Shown piece by piece: positions 47,358-59,374 of a stretch of 64,000 nt of DNA. The DNA lies in assembly GCF_963678975.1 (NCBI RefSeq), contig NC_089276.1, positions 6,721,098-6,785,097 on the forward strand, given 5' to 3'. The position numbers and the translations under genes were made by a program. Source of the DNA: Dysidea avara (taxonomy: Eukaryota; Porifera; Demospongiae; Dictyoceratida; Dysideidae). Numbering within the stretch: position 1 is the first letter of the stretch; every line of letters starts with the position of its first letter. The notes under the pieces were generated by a model, which saw only the letters and a program-made list of their open reading frames with translations, had not been told where the DNA came from and made no database searches.

Positions 47358-47645
47358 CAACAACACCATTAACAGTTGCTGTACTATTCAGTGACATTGT
47401 TACTACAGTACTTGTTATCTGACACACATAATCTCCTGTATTGTTCAGCTGTACACTGGACAATGATAATGTGCTACTAGTAACAGTAGTGTTCATATCT
47501 GATGTTATTCCATCAGTTATAATCATGTCATTGTACAACCATGAAATATTTGGTACAGGGAAGCCATCAGCAGAACAAGACAACATCACTTGGGTGCCAA
47601 CTAATACTTCTGTGTCTTGTGGCATAACAACAAATCGTGGAGCAA
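47358..47645 (-). CDS. Ig-domain exon, type F (copy 1)
   Basis: 288 bp, 96 codons. Acceptor TTGACCTATAG, donor GTTG|GTGAG. APRFVVMPQDTEVLVGTQ leads into MLSCSADGFPVPNISWLYND and LNNTGDYVCQITSTVV: an I-set-like domain with both cysteines and tryptophan. It is only 56 bp from the next upstream exon (type G). Confidence 0.9.
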
Positions 47646-47701
47646 CTATAGGTCAACAGATAACAAAACATCACATCTCAGACACAGTAAACTATACTCA
47701 C

Positions 47702-47968
47702 CATTAATGGTAACACTTGCTGTACTATTCCCAGCATCATTATTCACTCTACACTCATACAGTCCTCCATCAGTAGCCTCAATACTAGTGATGTTTACTA
47801 CACTATCATTATCAAATAACATGTTATCCTTGAACCAGCGATACATGTTAGCAGGACCTTCAGCAGAAGTACAGTTTAGTACTGAGGAATCTCCATTATT
47901 CACAGTTGTAGAATTGGTAACAATAGTAGCTCCATCAGAATCAGTAATCATCACATTATATGGAGCAA
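47702..47968 (-). CDS. Ig-domain exon, type G (copy 1)
   Basis: 267 bp, 89 codons. Acceptor TATGTCTAG, donor AATG|GTGAGTA. VAPYNVMITDSDGATIV resembles the start of the A exons, suggesting common origin. Core residues are VLNCTSAEGPANMYRWF and DGGLYECRVNNDAGNS. Sequons NST, NCT, NIT and a final NST suggest a glycosylated extracellular domain. Confidence 0.9.
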
Positions 47969-48085
47969 CTAGACATAGAAAAGTATTAAACCAACAATGT
48001 ATGTTAGGCAATCTTTAGCTCCTAACAGAGCTAAAGATTGCTTTACGGATATGTACATAATTCAGTAATTTGATAGAGAATTTAC

Positions 48086-48349
48086 CTATTACTGTAACAG
48101 TTTCTTCAACCTGCATTGTATCAATAGTGGCACGACATGTGTAGTCTCCAATATCATCATTACCAGTTAACACAATATTATGAGTAACCACCTGATCCCC
48201 AATAATTCCCATAGCAACATCCATTCCATTTCTATGCCATGTCAGGTTCAGCCTTGGCCCACCCATGGCTGAACAATTTAAAGTTGTCATGTTACCAAAT
48301 TGCAGTAATACTGGAGATGATGTTATGGACACTATCACTGGAGGTAACA
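48086..48349 (-). CDS. Ig-domain exon, type H (single copy)
   Basis: 264 bp, 88 codons. Acceptor CTCCATTACAG, donor ATAG|GTAAAT. LPPVIVSITSSPVLLQ, then TLNCSAMGGPRLNLTWHRNG and DIGDYTCRATIDTM. It sits between the two G-F-E sets and is missing from the 58-61 kb unit. A relative of type D by its GGPR and C.ATID.M words. Confidence 0.88.
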
Positions 48350-48913
48350 CTGTAATGGAGACAAATGAAATAACACAGTTGAGGAGTTACAATCACTCAA
48401 AAATATAAATAATATACAGTGTAGCATAAAATAGCTAACAATGAAGATGCAACAAATATATTGATATATCACATGTCGATCATACGTTGAGGCCATGATG
48501 CATATCAATACTAAATTGATATATCATGTATTGTGATATATCAAGGTGTATGGACATAAGAAATAGTACCACATTTTAATGGCTGACATTATCATGAATC
48601 AAAGCTGGTTTTTACACTTAAGCATTTTGGAAAAGAAAAAGAGTTTCAGTATTTCCAAAAAAGAAATAAAACATTTACGTGTATACTTCACTTTGTATCA
48701 TGTGATATATCACTGTATCGTGATACAATGGAGACTACATAACAGTATGCCCAAATAACGTATTGTTGCAACTCTACCTAACACCCAATATGTTATCAGG
48801 ACGTAGTCTCTATCTATTGAGCTTTATATAATATCTACCAAACTCAGTTCCTTTTGTTTAAACACACTTATGACTATGACCCATTCCTGTGTCCCTTTAT
48901 ATAATTATATATT
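48350..48913. other. Intron segment rich in TGATATATCA palindromes
   Basis: 48,450-48,735 contains several TGATATATCA palindromes, including ATTGATATATCACATG near its left and the inverse CATGTGATATATCACTG near its right, so it may be an eroded TIR element. No gene. Confidence 0.5.
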
Positions 48914-49150
48914 GTAACCGGATTTGCAAAAAGGGGTCTTCCACACACATCCAACTTACCAACTTAGACAATTCATAACTTCAGTTAGGGAAATGTTATT
49001 GCCTTCAAATTTGGTCAGTAGTGTGCACCAACATAGGTTAATGGATGGTGAAAACGTCAGACTTATATCTTTTTTGAACGCAAAGTTATGGTCTTCCAAG
49101 TTCATAGAATTGGATGTGTGTGGAAGACCCCTTTTCGCAAATCTGGTCAC
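48914..49150. mobile_element. MITE type B (copy 2, complete)
   Basis: 237 bp, exactly the length of the copy at 2,284. Ends GTAACCGGATTTGCAAAAAG and CGCAAATCTGGTCAC (inverse), with inner TCCACACACATCC on both sides. It lies in the intron just downstream of the second type-E exon; the other E copies lack it, so insertion followed the E duplication. Confidence 0.88.
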
Positions 49151-49202
49151 ATATGAGAACTAATGTACATGTGATAGAATAGACAGAAGTAACATAGTCT
49201 AC

Positions 49203-49469
49203 CTGTTAGTGTAACATTATCACTATCCACTATGACTGAGTTACCAGCAGCTCTACACATCACTACAGAGTTGGAATCAGTGTAGTTAATATTAGTCAGG
49301 GTGTAACTGTTACTGATGGTTTGGCCAGAGACTGTTCCCATCTCAGAGGAGACCATGATACCATTAATGTACCATGTGAAGGTTAGGTCTGTGGTAGACT
49401 GGACACTACACATCCAAGTGACATCTTCACCAGGAAAGGCCGTAATGTTCATTAATCCATCAATGTTGT
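49203..49469 (-). CDS. Ig-domain exon, type E (copy 2)
   Basis: 267 bp, 89 codons. Acceptor AAACTAATAG, donor ACAG|GTAGA. DNIDGLMNITAFPGED, TWMCSV, FTWYING, VVMCRAAGNSVIVDS. It has the same missing tyrosine before the second cysteine as its siblings. The downstream intron is interrupted by MITE B. Confidence 0.88.
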
Positions 49470-49655
49470 CTATTAGTTTGACAAAATACATATTATGTTT
49501 TCCTTGTAACAATAAATTTTATAAACCAGTACATTGTCAAGCAAATAACTAATTAATCTTTAGCAATATTCAATGTTAATTTAATGTGCAATTTTATTCA
49601 CACCCATAAACACAGAACCTATAGACTGCTGGTTAACAAACTGTACCCAACTCAC

Positions 49656-49943
49656 CAACAACACCATTAACAGTCGCTGTACTATTCAGTGACATTGTTA
49701 CTACAGTACTTGTGATCTGACACACATAATCTCCTGTATCGTTCAGCTGTACACTGGACAATGATAATGTGCTACTAGTAACAGTAGTGTTCATATCTGA
49801 TGTTATTCCATCAGTTATAATCATGTCATTGTACAACCATGAAATAGTTGGTACAGGGAAGCCATCAGCAGAACAAGACAACATCACTTGGGTTCCAACT
49901 ATTACTTCCATGTCTTGTGGCATAACAACAAATCGTGGAGCAA
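49656..49943 (-). CDS. Ig-domain exon, type F (copy 2)
   Basis: 288 bp, 96 codons. Acceptor TTGACCTATAG, donor GTTG|GTGAG. It differs from copy 1 at MEVIVGTQ (against TEVLVGTQ), VPTISW (against VPNISW) and LNDTGDY (against LNNTGDY). The exon is otherwise nearly identical at nucleotide level, so the duplication is recent. Confidence 0.9.
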
Positions 49944-49999
49944 CTATAGGTCAACAGATAAGAAAATATCACATCTCAGACATAGTTCACTATACTCAC

Positions 50000-50266
50000 C
50001 ATTAATGGTAACACTTGCTGTACTATTCCCAGCATCATTACTCACTCTACACTCATACAGTCCTCCATCAGTAGCCTCAACACTAGTGATGTTTACTACA
50101 CTACCATTATCAAACAACATGTTATCCTTGAACCAGCGAAACATGTTAGCAGAACCTCCATCAATAGTACAGTTTAGTACTAAGGAATCTCCATTATTCA
50201 CAGTTGTAGAATTAGCAACAATAGTAGCTCCATCAGAATCAGTAATCGTCACATTATATGAAGCAA
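50000..50266 (-). CDS. Ig-domain exon, type G (copy 2)
   Basis: 267 bp, 89 codons. Acceptor TATCTAG, donor AATG|GTGAG. SYNVTITDSDGATIVAN, VLNCTIDGGSANMFRWF and DGGLYECRVSNDAGNS. It is nearly identical to 61,053-61,319 and more distant from copy 1. The intron to type F is 56 bp, as in all three G-F pairs. Confidence 0.9.
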
Positions 50267-50527
50267 CTAGATAGATAAAAAATACTAACTAAATTAACTC
50301 ACTGGCTGATATTCATTACTGACTAAAAACTGTATGACTGCTCTATTAGATATTAAATAGTATTCTCTTAAATAGGTCTTTCATTTAAGCAACTGAAAAT
50401 ACGTATGTCGTTAATAGATACAAATTACTTCCTTTATTTTAAACCAGGTATATGCTGTTGAACCAGGTGCGTGCCTGTATGGTTTACTGAAATTGCTTTC
50501 ATAAAAACGTGTGTGTGTACCTATCTA

Positions 50528-50567
<40 letters not shown>

Positions 50568-50852
50568 CCTATGTTGTCCATATGCAATCACATGAGCAAA
50601 CTCTTTTAGTGGTAAAAGCAGTCAGCCTATGAGAATTAAACACTAAATGAAGCTTGTATTAAACTTCAGCATAGGTAAGCTTTGCAGTGAGTAAGCAAAA
50701 AAAAAATCATTCACTTTTTGATAAAATACCAAACTTGGTACAATATTTGCTTGATTCATACTATTTCATTATTAGATAAGGTGCCATTAAGTTACCAATC
50801 ACATCACGCTCAAAGAACCTGACAAATACAGTAAACTGCAAGACGGTTGTCA
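50267..50852. other. Spacer shared with 61,320-61,924
   Basis: No gene. It contains a CTGT microsatellite at 50,522-50,566 and one TGACTGCTCTATTAGA motif at about 50,335. It leads without break into the segmental duplication. Confidence 0.65.
50522..50566. repeat. (CTGT)n microsatellite
   Basis: CTGT run with CTAT edges; the paralogous run at about 61,574-61,627 is longer. Confidence 0.95.
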
Positions 50853-51068
50853 GTTACAATTCTTTTGTCACGTGAAAAATAGCTATAGGACTATTTGTTT
50901 GGATTTTAAATGTGTCTGCTCACCTTTCATTGGTTGGTTTTCGCATGAGTCATTGTAGTACGACTGTGTGTGACTGACAACGGATGTGCAATCAAGTAAT
51001 AGAAAATGTATCAGGGAAGCCATAAATACTCGGTAGTAAGTATGCTGAAACTGCATCTGCATAAACAG

Positions 51069-52463
51069 AATGGGTTTAAGAGATGTAATTAAATATGTTG
51101 TGGTATGTAGTGGAATTTTGTGTCTATTATTGCTGTATGGGAGTCTACACCTCCAATAACCACTCCTAATAAGGCCATGCCAACTTTCCAGTACTGCAAC
51201 TTGTATTAGTGACCATCTGTGTTTAAAGACCACCTTTGTACTCCAGTTTATTTCCATTTTTAGTCTGATTTACCATATAGTCCCACCGTCCCACCTTAAG
51301 CTTGTCCTGACTATAGCAAACAGTATTGAACATGGACACCACCATGTATCCATTAGTTATCTTCTTAATTTACCACCACAGTAGTACAGTACACTTACAT
51401 AGGCCAAAGCCACACTAAATAATATTATGCAGCCACCCTGTAACTTGGACAGCTTGAGAACTATGGCACTTGCTAATTATTTTAATGGAGTACACATCGG
51501 CACTGACCTCATAATGTTATTTTGGCTCCAGGGTTTTACTTTGTACACATTATAATACATGTGTGAAATTTACTAAGGCATTTTTAAATGTATTTCACTA
51601 CTGTGCACACTTTGAAGACAGTAAAAGCAGTTTTGATTATATGGAACCATGATAAATAGTTCGTATTAGAAAACTCATAAAGTGTCTGGCCAAAGGTATG
51701 AGTGCATGCATGTGCTTAATTGTTAATTCTTTTGGTATTGTTAATTGGGGCAATTAATAAGAGTCCTGGCTATCAAGCTACCTATATTAATTTTTACTTT
51801 TCCACTGAACCTATGTAACCCACATAATGTAATTTTCAAAAACTTCAAAAACTGTCAGCTGTTTTTAAACCAAAACATTTGGAGTTTAGCTGTAAAAAAA
51901 GTAATAGCACCAGTTCACTTTAGATGAAAATGCTATACTGCTATAAAGAAGTTGTATACTCAATTTGAAATGATGACCCACATGATGCGCCCATGTGAAG
52001 CATTGTGCCCATAATAGCATCATGCAATTCTAAATGTTGCATGCCATCCACCCTAAATCAGGGGGCAATGCACCACACAAATGTTGTTGTTTTTTTTGTA
52101 AATGTTGGAAAGTTTACTAATTTATTCATTTATAAAGTACCCAATATCGGTAAATAGTGTGAAGTGTGGATTTTACTTAATACAAAAGGCATTTTCAAAT
52201 CCACTTGTTCAAGAAGGATCGCTGTATAAGCCAGCTGCATTGGAAAACAAAACAGTAAATCTGACTAAATAATTGTAGCACAAAGGTGGTCTTTCAATGC
52301 AGGTGGTCACTAATACAAATTGCACTGTACTTGGACATCTTCACTGTGTAAGGCAAATTTGGCATGGCTTTATTAAGAGTGGTTATTAGAGGTGTACGCT
52401 CCCATAGAGCAATAATAGCCACTACATACCACAACATATTTAATTATATCTCTTGAACCCATT
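51069..52463. mobile_element. Non-autonomous TIR element (copy 2)
   Basis: Same element as 8,611-10,005, same length, carried within the duplicated segment rather than inserted independently. Confidence 0.75.
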
Positions 52464-54390
52464 GTGGTCCTACCACGAAAATTTTATCAACAATAGACCA
52501 TGATCCAATAATTATTCAGTAAAAATTCAAAGAATTTGAAGCAGCACTGTTTGAAATATTAAGGATTGAAGTTTTTAATAGAGCCCTTTTAAACCTTAAT
52601 TAAGTTGATATCCCATAATTTATGGATCACTTGAAAGGTCAATCAACAGTCTTTAATCACTGAAACTTTGGTGATGAGCTACAGTAATTTTGTAACTCAA
52701 GACTGACTAATTTTTCATGAAATATTCAAAATATTTGTGGTCATACATCTAAAACTGTGTGGTGTATGGGGCCAAAAATTGGTATGGGTGATGAGTACCA
52801 TAGGTACTCCAAACACACCAAGTTTCATCAAAATCTGAGAGGTGACCTTACGATTCCTTGGTGATTTGGTAGGGTCCGCAAACCAAAAAATCGATATCTT
52901 CAAATTAACTTACAAGCTATAGTCATGTATAGGATTAGGTCTAATCAAGAAAACACTAGAGTGGCAGCAAATTTTGCCCATCTCTTCTAGTGAAAATAAT
53001 GCAAAATACCTTAAATTCAATTGATTTTTTGCCATCGTAATTTGCAATCTTATTTTTTGGGCCAAAACTCTCTCTGAAGCTTTGAGAGGTTGTCCACTCT
53101 TACTATGGAGTATAGGTAGTTTAATATAATTAATTAATATTTGGTAGTGACGTCGCGCGCATGGTCGATCGGCAAAAAATAGACGTTTCGTGATCTGGAG
53201 CACAGCAGACTTACAGGAAATACTACAACATTTACTGCAGTAATCACCTCCAAGTCAAGTACCTGTGTGCAGAATATGGTGAAGATCGAAGCTTGTTGAC
53301 CATCTGGCTGAGACCAGAGTTGTCCGATTTAGCAAAAAATTGCTCCGCAATCCAACAAATAATGCAGTCTCATGCACATAAGCACCTTTAAGTGTGTTGA
53401 ATTATGGAAATGATTGCTCAGCACAAGTACAAACTTCTAGCGAAGAATAGATTACATACATTTTAAGCAATAATGGCATGCTAAACGCGATTTATATTGC
53501 CAAAACCACCCCCTCGCAACTAATATCTAATTTTACGAAAAAATGTGGAATGTACTTGACGACTGCTCTGAGTACAGTTAAATAAACATTTGTGATTGTT
53601 GATTTAAAATTTCAGTAGTGACATCATGTACAAAAATCATTTTCTGACTGTTCTATAAGAATATTTGACTGCTCTATTGGAGAGTTATAGCTACATTGCA
53701 GTGGTTGATGCAGGCATATAGCTGTATACGGCATGCTACAGTAAAATTATTGATGATATTTGTTGCATACCAACAAATTAAAGTTAACATAATAGTGAGA
53801 CTGGATATGTGGTTGTCTAACTGGTTGCATCATGCCATTTGTATTGATTGCAGGCTCATGCCACGTACATGCTATGAACTACAATACCACAGAGGTCACA
53901 AATGGCTTCTGGGATGGGGAATGTGTCAGCAATAAATGAATCTAATTACACATCATGCATGACTTAACAAATCTAATTATATCTTAGTTTCTCCAGAGGA
54001 TTCTAGAACTTTCTTCACAAATTAGTGTAGACTATAAAAGCTACAGTGATAGTGGAAAGGCTGCATTTGACTAAACAGCAATCTACCTTGAGCTGGCTTA
54101 TCTCTCTATTAACCCACCCCTCAGATTAGTAGGAATCGATGTGTACCTCTGTATAAGACCCCTTTAATCCATTACCTATTTTCACTTCTCAAACATAATA
54201 TTGGTAGCTGAGGATTGAGGGTGTTTTGCTGCCTTACATATTATGATAACTTCTGTGCTTACATATTACACTTCAGCCTTATATCCTACAGTTGTCGCTG
54301 TAATTCTTCCAGCTATGGTGTCTGCTGCTGCTATAAGTACTGTGCAATAAATAATGTTTGTGCTACTGTTATGTAATGTGTGTGCTAGTG

Positions 54391-56114
54391 TTGGCTGCTG
54401 CAATAAGTGTTGGCTGCTGCAATAAGTGTTGGCTGCTGCAATAAGTAATGTGTGGGTAATGTATGTTTTCTGTTGCAATAAGTAATGCATGTTTGATGCT
54501 GTAGTAAGTACTGTGTATGCTACTACTATGTAATGTGTTTGCTGTGTACTACTGCTAGTAGTAATGTGTGTTCGTTGCTGCAATAAGTAATGTGTTTGCT
54601 GTGTACTACTGCTAGTAGTAATGTGTGTTCGTTGCTGCGATAAGTAATGTGTTTGCTGTGTGCTACTGCTAGTAGTAATGTGTGTTTGCTGCTGTGATAA
54701 GTAATGTGTTCGCTGTGTGCAATAAGTAATGTGTTTGCTGTATGCCAGTAGTAATGTGCGTTCACTACTGCGATAAGTAATGTGTTTGCTGTGTGCTACT
54801 GCTAGTAGTAATGTGTGTTCGCTGCTGTGATAAGTAATGTGTTTGTTGTGTGCTACTGCTAGTAGTAATGTGTGTTCACTGCTGTGATAAGTAATGTGTT
54901 TGCTGTGTGCAATAAGTAATGTGTTTGCTGTGTACTACTGCTAGTGGTAATGTGTGTTCACTGCTGTGATAAGTAATGCGTTTGCTGTGTGCAATAAATA
55001 ATGTGTTTGCTGTGTGCTAGTAGTAATGTGTGTTTGCTGCTGCAATAAGTAATGTGTTTGCTGTGTACTACTGCTAGTAGTAATGTGTGTTCACTGCTAC
55101 GATAAGTAATGTGTTTGCTGTGTGCTAGTAGTAATGTGTGTTCGCTGCTGCAATAAGTAATGTGTTTGCTGTGTGTTAGTAGTAATGTGTGTTCGCTGCT
55201 GCGATAAGTAATGTGTTTGCTGTGTGTTAGTAGTAATGTGTGTTCGCTGCTGCGATAAGTAATGTGTTTGCTGTGTGTTAGTAGTAATGTGTGTTCGCTG
55301 CTGCGATAAGTAATGTGTTTGCTGTGTGTTAGTAGTAATGTGTGTTCGCTGCTGCAATAAGTAATGTGTTTGCTGTGTGTTAGTAGTAATGTGTGTTCGC
55401 TGCTGCGATACGTAATGTGTTTGCTGTGTGCTACTGCTAGTAGTAATGTGTGTTTGCTGCTGTGATAAGTAATGTGTTCGCTGTGTGCAATAAGTAATGT
55501 GTTTGCTGTATGCCAGTAGTAATGTGCGTTCACTACTGCGATAAGTAATGTGTTTGCTGTGTGCTACTGCTAGTAGTAATGTGTGTTCGCTGCTGTGATA
55601 AGTAATGTGTTTGTTGTGTGCTACTGCTAGTAGTAATGTGTGTTCACTGCTGTGATAAGTAATGTGTTTGCTGTGTGCAATAAGTAATGTGTTTGCTGTG
55701 TACTACTGCTAGTGGTAATGTGTGTTCACTGCTGTGATAAGTAATGCGTTTGCTGTGTGCAATAAATAATGTGTTTGCTGTGTGCTAGTAGTAATGTGTG
55801 TTTGCTGCTGCAATAAGTAATGTGTTTGCTGTGTACTACTGCTAGTAGTAATGTGTGTTCACTGCTACGATAAGTAATGTGTTTGCTGTGTGCTACTGCT
55901 AGTAGTAATGTGTGTTCGCTGCTGTAATAAGTAATGTGTTTGTTGTGTGCTATCCAGTATTAATGTATGTTTGCCGCTGCAATAAGTAATGTGTCTGCCA
56001 TATGTGTCTGCCGCTGATGCGTGTTTGCTGCTGCAATAAGTTTTGTGTGTTAGTAGCAATATGTGTTCACTGCTGCAATCAGTAATGTGTTTGCTACTGC
56101 AATAAGTAATGTGT
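54391..56114. repeat. Minisatellite, short allele
   Basis: Only about three 19-bp units, then about 1.5 kb of the 57-bp family and its 36-48-bp variants (for example a run lacking the CTACTG part at 55,110-55,400). It shares both end sequences with 11,931-17,500. Long minus-strand frames again follow the periodicity and are not genes. Confidence 0.93.
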
Positions 56115-56277
56115 GTTGTAACTACTGTTGTTGTGCTACATGGGGTGCAGAAACTGCTAAGCTCATTGTTCTATGGAACAATGAATTATTACTTAACTTA
56201 CAAAACCTAAGGTGTCACCTAATTGAATAACATCACCGGATTGCATTTTGTTGTTCACGAGTCATAGCATTGCTTAG

Positions 56278-57589
56278 AAATTTACTTAACAGTAGTAACA
56301 TCATGTAAACAGTTTATGGTTTCAATTATGCATGGTAAGCTTTCATAGTCTACTACATGTAACTACAGCCCAATGACATCCTCAGCTGCCCAGCTTTCAC
56401 CCAAATCAATGAAGCGGCAGAATCTTGTTATCACGTTTGTTTGATCAGTGTGTGGTGCCTCATACTATGTTGTTACAGTGGAGTAAGGTGGGAGGAAGGA
56501 AGGCGATAGGAGGCTCCACACACTGAGAATTCCGAGGGTGCTAGTACTCACTTAGTATGTTAGCGCCTTTTTGAAAAATATCTTCTTCCTCATACTAAAC
56601 AGGTGGTATAGTCTAGACATGCACTAGCATCTGTATTTGCATGGTTATATATATGATATGCAATGTACTATATTTAGTATTTGCATGCTAAGCCCACTTA
56701 TGCATGGGAGCAATATTATCAATAACTATAGTAGCTATCAAAAGCAAGTTTGCTCCAATTCTATAGTTGATGGTAATTCAATTAATGCAAGAAGTTCATG
56801 AAATGCAGAAAATACAGTACTTATGAATCGTATTTGCAACAAACAGTGGGTATCTTGAGATTGCATTGACAATTACGATCAAAATTTCTTCCAAATCACA
56901 AATAACTAAACTTCATTTTTGGAGATTTTGTGTTATGGAAGTAATAGCTACTATGTTTTTAATATCTTGCACAGGATGTGATAATAACTAGTAGACATGA
57001 TTGAGACTGAATAAATTGATACTTTAGTGCAAAATTATAGCTACCAGTAAATGTCACGGCTTTGTATGATAGTTCTCCATGCTGGTGTGAATTCAAGGCA
57101 TGTAAAATTTTCCAGAGAAGCATACCACCAAACCTTGCATGTTACTGCATCTGAGTATCACATAAAAGTAGATGACCGGATAAGCTCCGATTTAACTATC
57201 AAAAAGTGCTACAGTATGATAACCTGCATGTATATGTATAATATTTTTATTTATTAAGGCTTTACAAGCACAATTGCTGAAAGTCTGTAGGACACCTGGT
57301 CCTACAGCCTGTTTAGAGTTGTTACATAGTGTCTGTTTGAAAAGGTGGAGAAAGGAGAAAAAATCCATGACATATATGTATATAGCTATAGTTATATAGA
57401 TTTGGCCATTTACTCAAGATCTCTGAACTCCATCCTTGCTACAGAAAAGATCATCTTACTGTGCTCACAATCATATCAAGTCAGTGATATTATGCTGAGT
57501 GCTGTAAAAAGTTTATTACTAGAGTTTTGGTTTTGCACAATAAATTGCGCTATCGGCTAAGTGTAAAATTTACCATCAGTAATCAAGCC
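56278..57589. other. Non-coding stretch after the duplicated segment
   Basis: No Ig exon, repeat family or other gene recognised on either strand; short frames are featureless. Confidence 0.5.
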
Positions 57590-58152
57590 TTCGCTGTAAG
57601 TTTATACTTGTTCTGAGCAATCATTTCCATAATTCAACACACTTAAAGGTGCTTATGTTATGTACACGAGACTGCAGTATTTGTTGGAATTTTTACTAAA
57701 TCTGGCAACGCTGGTCTCAGCCAGATGGTCAACAAACTTCAATCCACACCATATTCTGCACACAGGTACTTGACTTGGAGGTGATCACTGCAGTAAATGT
57801 TGCAGTATTTCCTGTAAGTCTGCTGTGCTTCAGATCATGGAATGTCTTTTTTTTTGTCGATCGGCGATACGCGCAATGTTACTACCAAATATTAATTAAA
57901 TATATTAAACTACCTATACTCCATAATAAGAGTGGACAACCTCTCAAAGCTTGAGAGAGAGTTTTGGCGCAAAAGAATAAGATTGCAAATTACGACGGTG
58001 AAAAATCGACCAAATTCAAAGTATTTTGTGTTATTTCACTAGAAGTGATGAACGAAATTTGCTGTGTTTTCTTGATTAGACCAACCCCTACACATGACTA
58101 TAGTTTGTAAGTTAATTTGAAGATATCGATTGTTTGGTTTGTGTACCCTAGA
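57590..58152. repeat. Inverted fragment of the duplicated segment
   Basis: Reverse complement of about 10,411-10,990 (and 52,869-53,448), clearly diverged. Shared words include TCCATAATTCAACACACTTA, CCAGATGGTCAACA and GAAGATATCGAT. It ends 18 bp before similarity to 44,833 begins, at the edge of the second Ig unit. Confidence 0.85.
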
Positions 58153-58341
58153 TTTGGCATGGAATGACCCTAATGGCAGTGCTCACTGTGTATTAGCAAT
58201 TACACATGTTTTAGTGTAGGAAGGAAAACTTTAGATTCGTTGCAGGTCCATGACTCGGGTCCCTGTTATTGTCCTTTGTCTCTTCACTCTTTTGAGGGTT
58301 TATCCAGCTGGTCAGACAAGCAGAAGTGTATGCGTGTTTGT

Positions 58342-58343
<2 letters not shown>

Positions 58344-58416
<73 letters not shown>

Positions 58417-58427
58417 GTGTGTGTGTA
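58344..58427. repeat. (GT)n microsatellite
   Basis: About 84 bp of GT with one GC interruption, longer than the paralogous run at 45,001. Confidence 0.97.
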
Positions 58428-58495
58428 TAAGGAATTTTGCATACCAGGGCTACTCGCTGCTCATACTTAACATGTTCACAATAACAAAGTCTTAC

Positions 58496-58804
58496 CAAAC
58501 AAGGTGTACATATCAGAAGTATCAGTCATTCCATCAATAGTAGCTACACAGTAATAAGTACCAGTATCACTGGTTGATGAGGATGAGATGGTATAAGTTA
58601 CAATGTTACTACCAGTGGCTACTGTTGACAATGATGAACCACTGGCTCCAGTTGATGAATCATCTTCAAATTGCCACATGCTCATGATCCGAGGACCACC
58701 ACTAGCAGTACAAGTCATTGACTGATTGTCATTAAAATTGAGTAACAGTGAAGAGCCAGTTAATGGTGGTGTAAATATGATATCAGTGATGTTTGGTAGA
58801 AGAA
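58496..58804 (-). CDS. Ig-domain exon, type D (first copy, 5'-most)
   Basis: 309 bp, 103 codons. Acceptor CCTTGTGCAG, donor TTTG|GTAAGA. LPNITDIIFTPPLTGSS, MTCTASGGPRIMSMWQF, SDTGTYYCVATIDGM. In transcript order it is followed by the ~8.2-kb intron that contains segmental copy 2. Confidence 0.9.
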
Positions 58805-59107
58805 CTGCACAAGGAAAACATACCACAATTAAACTTAATATTCTAAGATGTGGTTAACACTTCCACAAGAATGTGACCTGAATGATATCTGGTCACACAG
58901 TGATGTATAGGGACTAACAGCACATTGCTGTTATTAAAATAACTACTGTATATGGAGGGAACAAAAACCAACTACTAGAAAGGCCCACTCATACTACGCA
59001 AATGAGGTGCATTCGTTGTGAAGAAATTCACATGCATTTCATACACAATGAAAAGTGTAACAGCCCCTCCATGTTTATAGACAAAGAAATTACCTTGGTT
59101 AACCTAC

Positions 59108-59374
59108 TTGTTAGTGTAACATTATCACTCTCCACTGTGACTGAGTTGCCAACAGCTCTACACATCACTACTGAGTTGGAATCAGTGTAGTTAATACTAG
59201 TCAGAGTGTAGCTATTGCTGATGGTTTGTCCAGAGGCTGTTCCCATCTCAGAGGAGACCATGGCACCATTAATGTACCATGTGAAGGTTAGGTCTGTGGT
59301 AGACTGGACACTACACATCCAAGTGACATCTTCACCAGGAAATACCGACACGTTCATTAATCCAACAATGTTGT
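59108..59374 (-). CDS. Ig-domain exon, type E (copy 3)
   Basis: 267 bp, 89 codons. Acceptor ACCAATTAG, donor ACAA|GTAGG. DNIVGLMNVSVFPGED, TWMCSV, FTWYING, VVMCRAVGNS. Its donor, with an A as last exon base, and its intron on each side match the copy at 45,725. Confidence 0.88.

Larger units (their letters stand above)
50853..56277. repeat. Segmental duplication, copy 2 (intronic)
   Basis: Near-identical to 8,395-17,656 except for a minisatellite shorter by 3,837 bp. Substitutions noticed include 51,478 (A against C), 51,732 (T against A) and 54,317 (G against A). It lies between the type-G exon at 50,000 and the type-D exon at 58,496. Here the left edge is continuous with exon-bearing sequence, so this copy has its natural context. 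Confidence 0.93.

Noticed and set aside
47441..48018. Plus-strand frames opposite Ig exons (also at 49,769-50,274 and 60,792-61,327)
   Set aside because: They are shadows of the minus-strand Ig exons and cross their intron boundaries; the minus-strand frames have the Ig residues and splice sites.
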